Below, piece by piece: positions 35,839 through 39,358 of a DNA stretch of 39,358 nucleotides. Position numbers and translations under genes: made by a program. The DNA is from Gammaproteobacteria bacterium (GTDB lineage: Bacteria > Pseudomonadota > Gammaproteobacteria > Steroidobacterales > Woeseiaceae). Position 1 is the stretch's first letter, and each line of letters starts with the position of its first letter. The notes under the pieces were generated by a model. That model ran no database searches and was not told the origin of the DNA. It saw only the letters and a list, made by a program, of their open reading frames with translations. The stretch is taken from the NCBI GenBank assembly GCA_009937615.1, contig JAACFB010000039.1, forward strand, positions 1-39,358, given 5' to 3'.

Positions 35839-36666
35839 TTACTTACGCTTGCGACGCCGAACGATCATACTGTCGGTGCGCTTGTTCGAGCGCGTTTTGG
35901 CGCCTTTTGTCGGCGTGCCCCAGGGGCTCACCGGATGGCGGCCGCCGGACGTCCGTCCTTCACCGCCGCCATGCGGATGATCGACCGGGTTCATGGCAAC
36001 ACCCCGAACCGTTGGGCGAACACCTCTCCAGCGCTTCGCGCCGGCCTTGCCCAGCTTGCGAAGATTGTGCTCGCCGTGGCCTACCTCGCCGATCGTCGCG
36101 CGGCAGTCGACATGAATCCTGCGCGTTTCGCCAGACCGCAGCCTCAGCGTTGCATAAGCGCCTTCACGTGCCGCGAGCTGGGCCGAACCGCCGGCAGAGC
36201 GGATCATTTGACCACCCTTGCCCGGCTTCATCTCGACATTGTGAATCACGGTACCCACCGGGATTGCACGGAGCGGCAGCGCATTGCCCGGCTTGATCGG
36301 CGCATCCTCGCCGCTGATGATCGAGGCACCTGCGGCAATACCTTTTGGGCCGAGAATGTATCGACGCTCGCCGTCGGAATACTTAACCAGGGCTATATGC
36401 GCGCTGCGATTCGGATCATATTCGAGCCGTTCGACGATTCCCGGAATGCCGTCTTTATCACGCTTGAAGTCAATGATGCGATAGCGCTGCTTGTGCCCGC
36501 CGCCCTGGTGACGGACGGTTATTCGGCCATTGTTATTGCGCCCGCCCTTCGACGTTTTTTTGTCAAGAAGCGCACCGTGCGGCTTGCCCTTGTGCAGGCC
36601 CGGCGTTTTGACAGCAACGACGAATCGGCGTCCCGCAGATGTCGGTTTGGATTTGTGCAGTGACAT
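35839..36666 (-). CDS. rplB: 50S ribosomal protein L2
   Basis: A 275-residue primary 23S rRNA-binding protein needed for peptidyl transfer and subunit joining. [20 protein letters not shown] is in the N-terminal OB domain, and the C-terminal [20 protein letters not shown] carries the conserved active-centre His. Length and ends fit the family. Confidence 0.98.
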   Translation of the reverse strand: MSLHKSKPTSAGRRFVVAVKTPGLHKGKPHGALLDKKTSKGGRNNNGRITVRHQGGGHKQRYRIIDFKRDKDGIPGIVERLEYDPNRSAHIALVKYSDGERRYILGPKGIAAGASIISGEDAPIKPGNALPLRAIPVGTVIHNVEMKPGKGGQMIRSAGGSAQLAAREGAYATLRLRSGETRRIHVDCRATIGEVGHGEHNLRKLGKAGAKRWRGVRPTVRGVAMNPVDHPHGGGEGRTSGGRHPVSPWGTPTKGAKTRSNKRTDSMIVRRRKRK

Positions 36667-36677
36667 GAACCTAACCC

Positions 36678-36986
36678 TTATTCCGTACCAAGCAGTGTTT
36701 CGATCTGGCTGCCCTCAGCCAGGCGAACGTACGCTTTTTTCCAATCGTTACGACGGCCCCGCTTCTGACCGAAACGCTTTGTCTTGCCTTTGACGTTGAT
36801 GACTGTCACGTCATCGACTTCAACCTCAAATAACAGTTCGACGGCCTGACGAATCTCTTTCTTGGTTGCGTCGGTGCGAACTTTGAGCACCACCTGATTT
36901 TTTTCTGCAGCCAGGTGGCTCTTTTCAGACATGTGCGGACCGCGTATGACGGTCATCAATCTTTCCTGGTGAGCTGCACTACTCAT
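36678..36986 (-). CDS. rplW: 50S ribosomal protein L23
   Basis: A 102-residue tunnel-exit protein that docks SRP and trigger factor. I start at ATG 36986, which overlaps the rplD stop as ATGA; the open frame upstream lies inside rpl[21 protein letters not shown] and [24 protein letters not shown] residues ([20 protein letters not shown]) mark the family. Confidence 0.97.
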   Translation of the reverse strand: MSSAAHQERLMTVIRGPHMSEKSHLAAEKNQVVLKVRTDATKKEIRQAVELLFEVEVDDVTVINVKGKTKRFGQKRGRRNDWKKAYVRLAEGSQIETLLGTE

Positions 36987-37585
36987 GACAGGCGCTCCTC
37001 GATCAGTTTCAACGCCGGCAACGTAATCAGTACTTTTTCGAAGCGGAGCAGGACTACCGGGTCGATCGATGCGGCATCGCAAATGCCGACATTCGGCAGA
37101 TTGCGTGCGGCCAGGAACATTTTCTCGTCGAAAGCCTCGTTGACGATCAAGGCATTATCCAGCTGGAGCTCCTTCAGCTTGCCTGCGAGCAACCTCGTTT
37201 TGGGTGCCTCGAGTTCCAGGTCACTGACGACGACGAGGCGGTCCTGTCGCACCAACTCCGAAAACACCGACCGCAGCGCAGCCCGGTACATCTTCTTGTT
37301 GACCTTCTGGCTGTGATTTCGCGGCTTGGCGGCAAACGTGCGACCTCCGCCAACCCAGATCGGGCTGCGGATCGTGCCCGCACGTGCCCGGCCCGTACCT
37401 TTTTGCCGCCATGGCTTGGCGCCGCCGCCCCTGACTGCGGAGCGATTCTTCTGCGCTTTGGTTCCGGCCCGGCTGCCCGCCAGGTAGGCCGTGACCACCT
37501 GATGCACGAGCGCCTCATTAAATTCCGCTCCGAACGCTGTCTCGGCCACGTCGACCGATCCACTACCCTGCATTTTCAGTTTCAT
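36983..37585 (-). CDS. rplD: 50S ribosomal protein L4
   Basis: A 200-residue protein with a loop that lines the tunnel ([20 protein letters not shown]) and a globular Rossmann-like part. I use ATG 37585 with GAGGG upstream; a GTG one codon earlier is possible. In E. coli L4 represses the S10 operon through the leader before rpsJ. Here the only long leader is before rplC, so L4 could act there (inference). Confidence 0.97.
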   Translation of the reverse strand: MKLKMQGSGSVDVAETAFGAEFNEALVHQVVTAYLAGSRAGTKAQKNRSAVRGGGAKPWRQKGTGRARAGTIRSPIWVGGGRTFAAKPRNHSQKVNKKMYRAALRSVFSELVRQDRLVVVSDLELEAPKTRLLAGKLKELQLDNALIVNEAFDEKMFLAARNLPNVGICDAASIDPVVLLRFEKVLITLPALKLIEERLS

Positions 37586-37596
37586 CACAGCGCCCT

Positions 37597-38241
37597 CTAA
37601 CTTCTGGCTTTGATGGCCGGGCGCACGATGACGCGCCCGCCGCGGTGACCCGGGACTGCGCCCCTGATCAACAGCAGATTGCGCTCTGCATCGACGCGCA
37701 CAACCTCTAGGTTCTGGATTGTGCGGCGAACGTTGCCCATGTGGCCCGACATCTTCTTGCCTTTGAAGACTCGGCCCGGGGTCTGGTTCTGGCCGATCGA
37801 TCCGGGTGCGCGGTGCGCCAGCGAGTTGCCGTGCGTCGCATCCTGCATGCGGAAATTGTGCCGCTTGACCGTGCCGGCGAAGCCCTTGCCGATCGAGGTG
37901 CCAATTACGTCAACTTTCTGGCCCTCCTCAAACTGGTCGACCTTTATTTCACCGCCCGACTCAAACTCGCTGCCGTCGGCATCGTCGAGACGGAACTCGG
38001 CAATCAGGTCGCCGGCTTCAACCTTTGCATTCGCAAAGTGGCCGGCTAGAGGTTTCGACACGCGAGATGGCTTCCTGCTGCCCGCAGTCACCTGCAGCGC
38101 GCGATAGCCGTCGTTTTCAACGGTCTTCACCTGTGTGATTCGGTTTGGCTGTGCCTCGATCACGGTCACGGGAATGGACACCCCGTCCGCCGTAAAGACA
38201 CGTGTCATGCCGCACTTGCGGCCAACAAGACCCATCGTCAT
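37597..38241 (-). CDS. rplC: 50S ribosomal protein L3
   Basis: A 214-residue primary 23S rRNA-binding protein that reaches toward the peptidyl-transferase centre. It starts [20 protein letters not shown] at ATG 38241, with GAGG about eight bases upstream; the second ATG at 38235 has worse spacing. [20 protein letters not shown] holds the Gln methylated by PrmB in E. coli. It is the first gene after the 604-base gap and appears to be the head of its own transcription unit. Confidence 0.97.
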   Translation of the reverse strand: MTMGLVGRKCGMTRVFTADGVSIPVTVIEAQPNRITQVKTVENDGYRALQVTAGSRKPSRVSKPLAGHFANAKVEAGDLIAEFRLDDADGSEFESGGEIKVDQFEEGQKVDVIGTSIGKGFAGTVKRHNFRMQDATHGNSLAHRAPGSIGQNQTPGRVFKGKKMSGHMGNVRRTIQNLEVVRVDAERNLLLIRGAVPGHRGGRVIVRPAIKARS

Positions 38242-38258
38242 CTTTAAAACCTCGCACC

Positions 38259-38272
38259 GACTACGATTGGCC
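38259..38272 (-). repeat. leader 14-mer repeat, copy near rplC
   Basis: In the mRNA sense GGCCAATCGTAGTC, 17 bases before the rplC ATG. It matches the copy at 38307-38320 at 13 of 14 bases. Confidence 0.6.
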
Positions 38273-38306
38273 AGCGCCTAATTCCTAAAATCTCTTTCAC
38301 CGTCGG

Positions 38307-38320
38307 GACTGCGATTGGCC
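38307..38320 (-). repeat. leader 14-mer repeat, upstream copy
   Basis: In the mRNA sense GGCCAATCGCAGTC. It is framed by two copies of the 8-mer ACCGTCGG (38299-38306 and 38324-38331 on the plus strand), so the region looks like short nested repeats. Confidence 0.6.
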
Positions 38321-38628
38321 CTGACCGTCGGCGCCTGCCAAGCGGACGCCCCATTTGTTCGCCCGCTTCACGGGCATCCTGCCACTACAACGTGTCATTC
38401 AGACACACGAAAGGGCCAGCCATCGCCGGGAACATCTTGTTCCCTGTGCTCTGGGGCTGACCCTGCGTTCCGAACCCAGCTTCCGCTCGGCCCGGCGTTC
38501 CGGGATTTGCCGTGTCGCCTTCGATTTCCCGGCGACCAGATATGTCTAAGCGCCACAGGCAAACCGCCATGTGACGCCATTTCCGAGCGTGGCCGACTCC
38601 CGGCCCGGCCAAACCCAGCGAGCCAGTA

Positions 38629-38656
38629 ATTATAACGCTAAAACATTGGCCCGCAA
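38629..38656 (-). promoter_or_regulatory. sigma70-like promoter for the rplC operon
   Basis: On the minus strand TTGCGG (38656-38651), 16 bases, TATAAT (38634-38629): a perfect -10 box with an acceptable -35. Transcription would begin near 38621. Upstream (38690-38750) is AT-rich, including ATATAGTTATATAAATCAG, which could act as an UP element or hold a second promoter. The 38657-38845 stretch after rpsJ shows no gene and no clear terminator. Confidence 0.65.
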
Positions 38657-38845
38657 GGTTTTTGTCCTGTTGAGCGGGCAAAATTTAGAACGCCAGGCGC
38701 AGCGTCACTACACAATTTACAAGGTACTGATTTATATAACTATATTTCATCGATCCGGCAGCGCCTGAACGCCCAGCGCGCGCCGCCGAGCCATTAGCTA
38801 CTCGATCGAGCGCCCCGTAACAGCCCCGGGAGCGTCTGAATCCGC

Positions 38846-39160
38846 CTAATTGAGCTTGATCTGAACGTCCACACCGGCCGGCAGTTCGAGCTTCATCAGC
38901 GCATCGACTGTCTTGTCGGTCGGATCGACAATATCCATCAGGCGTTTGTGGGTACGAATCTCGTATTGATCCCGCGCATCCTTGTTGACATGCGGCGATA
39001 TCAATATCGTAAACCGCTCCTTTTTCATTGGCAGCGGTATAGGCCCCTTCACCGTGGCGCCGGTCCGCTTGGCGGTATCCACGATCTCGCGCGCCGAGTT
39101 GTCGATCAAGCGATGATCAAACGCCTTCAGGCGAATTCGAATGTTTTGATTTGTAGCCAC
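38846..39160 (-). CDS. rpsJ: 30S ribosomal protein S10 (NusE)
   Basis: A 104-residue protein that is both a small-subunit head protein and the NusE antitermination factor. [20 protein letters not shown] starts the core and [20 protein letters not shown] follows. It starts at GTG 39160 with AAGGA eight bases upstream. It lies 49 bases after tuf, as the likely last gene of the str operon, and is separated from rplC by about 600 bases, unlike the adjacent arrangement of E. coli. Confidence 0.97.
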   Translation of the reverse strand: MATNQNIRIRLKAFDHRLIDNSAREIVDTAKRTGATVKGPIPLPMKKERFTILISPHVNKDARDQYEIRTHKRLMDIVDPTDKTVDALMKLELPAGVDVQIKLN

Positions 39161-39209
39161 AATTTTTCCTTAGTTTGTAGTCGCAGTCCCAAGCGGGCCC
39201 TGGCGCTGT

Positions 39210-39358
39210 TTACTCGATAACCTTGGCGACGACGCCGGCGCCGACGGTACGGCCGCCCTCGCGAATGGCGAAGCGCAGGCCGTCTTCCATTGCGATCGGT
39301 GCAATCAGGTCAACCACCATCTGCACGTTGTCACCCGGCATCACCATCTCGGTGCCCT
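39210..39358 (-). CDS. tuf: elongation factor Tu, C-terminal part (cut by window edge)
   Basis: The last 48 codons of EF-Tu, running off the right edge. The reading begins [20 protein letters not shown] and ends [17 protein letters not shown], the conserved domain 3 ending. EF-Tu brings aminoacyl-tRNA to the ribosome. Its position directly upstream of rpsJ fits the str operon (rpsL, rpsG, fusA, tuf). Confidence 0.97.
   Translation of the reverse strand, partial: GTEMVMPGDNVQMVVDLIAPIAMEDGLRFAIREGGRTVGAGVVAKVIE

Larger units (their letters stand above)
38242..38621 (-). ncRNA. structured 5' leader of the rplC operon
   Basis: About 380 nt of non-coding leader between a sigma70-like promoter and rplC. 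Local hairpins (plus-strand coordinates): 38591-38605 (5 bp), 38549-38578 (about 12 bp with a bulge), 38514-38536 (6 bp), 38491-38504 (5 bp, tetraloop), 38428-38444 (GGGAAC/GTTCCC, 6 bp), 38392-38406 (5 bp), 38361-38375 (5 bp). A 14-mer repeat (38259-38272 and 38307-38320) lies close to the rplC start. No open frame with protein character is seen. The density of stems suggests a regulatory leader, perhaps an r-protein target. Confidence 0.5.

Noticed and set aside
38385-38681. Minus-strand frame of 98 codons inside the rpsJ-rplC gap
   Set aside because: It starts upstream of the TATAAT box and runs through the promoter and several hairpins; its composition is not protein-like. I treat the region as leader, though a small leader peptide is not fully excluded.
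39161-39209. Search for an L4-type leader before rpsJ
   Set aside because: Only 49 bases lie between tuf and rpsJ, with no stable hairpin seen.
1-39358. Mobile elements, phage genes, CRISPR arrays, tRNA and rRNA genes
   Set aside because: No transposase or integrase motif, no regularly spaced repeats, and no tRNA or rRNA signature was seen while reading both strands.

Overview
The window reads as a stretch of a gammaproteobacterial chromosome of moderate-to-high GC. The evidence is a SlyX protein, an ABC-F ATPase of the Uup type, NhaA, a PepQ prolidase with clear similarity to the enterobacterial enzyme, and a complete S10-spc-alpha ribosomal protein cluster in canonical order. A marine or sediment lineage is a guess from the overall gene style; no single marker settles the family.

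Left part (1-15755) is mostly minus strand. A translationally coupled trio encodes a secreted alpha/beta hydrolase, a YjdF-like membrane protein and an unrecognised 1371-residue inner-membrane protein built from two similar halves. Next come slyX and, divergent from it, the ABC-F gene uup. An nhaA-GNAT-VOC-MAPEG group follows, then a DUF1801 gene coupled to a TerB-like gene, then upp, a second VOC gene, a VIT-like membrane protein, trpS and an exported gamma-glutamyltransferase.

Middle part (15756-24853) starts with pepQ, divergent from the gamma-glutamyltransferase, so peptide and glutathione breakdown genes face each other. It continues with a GcvA-like LysR regulator and a small exported protein, which end at a strong bidirectional hairpin shared with an SDR dehydrogenase. 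A small ORF with an unresolved start follows, beside a perfect CRP-type palindrome (TGTGA-N6-TCACA), and then an RND efflux adaptor and permease pair without an outer-membrane partner.

Right part (24894-39358) is all minus strand: tuf (partial), rpsJ, then rplC-rplD-rplW-rplB-rpsS-rplV-rpsC-rplP-rpmC-rpsQ-rplN-rplX-rplE-rpsN-rpsH-rplF-rplR-rpsE-rpmD-rplO-secY-rpmJ-rpsM-rpsK-rpsD-rpoA-rplQ. Gene content and order are standard, but the layout has surprises. A gap of about 600 bases separates rpsJ from rplC. It carries a sigma70-like promoter and a leader of about 380 nt with seven hairpins and a repeated 14-mer near the rplC start. There is no room for an E. coli-type alpha-operon pseudoknot before rpsM. 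A two-helix element with an asymmetric internal loop lies just before rplE, where an S8 operator would be expected.

I found no tRNA, rRNA, CRISPR array, insertion sequence or phage gene.
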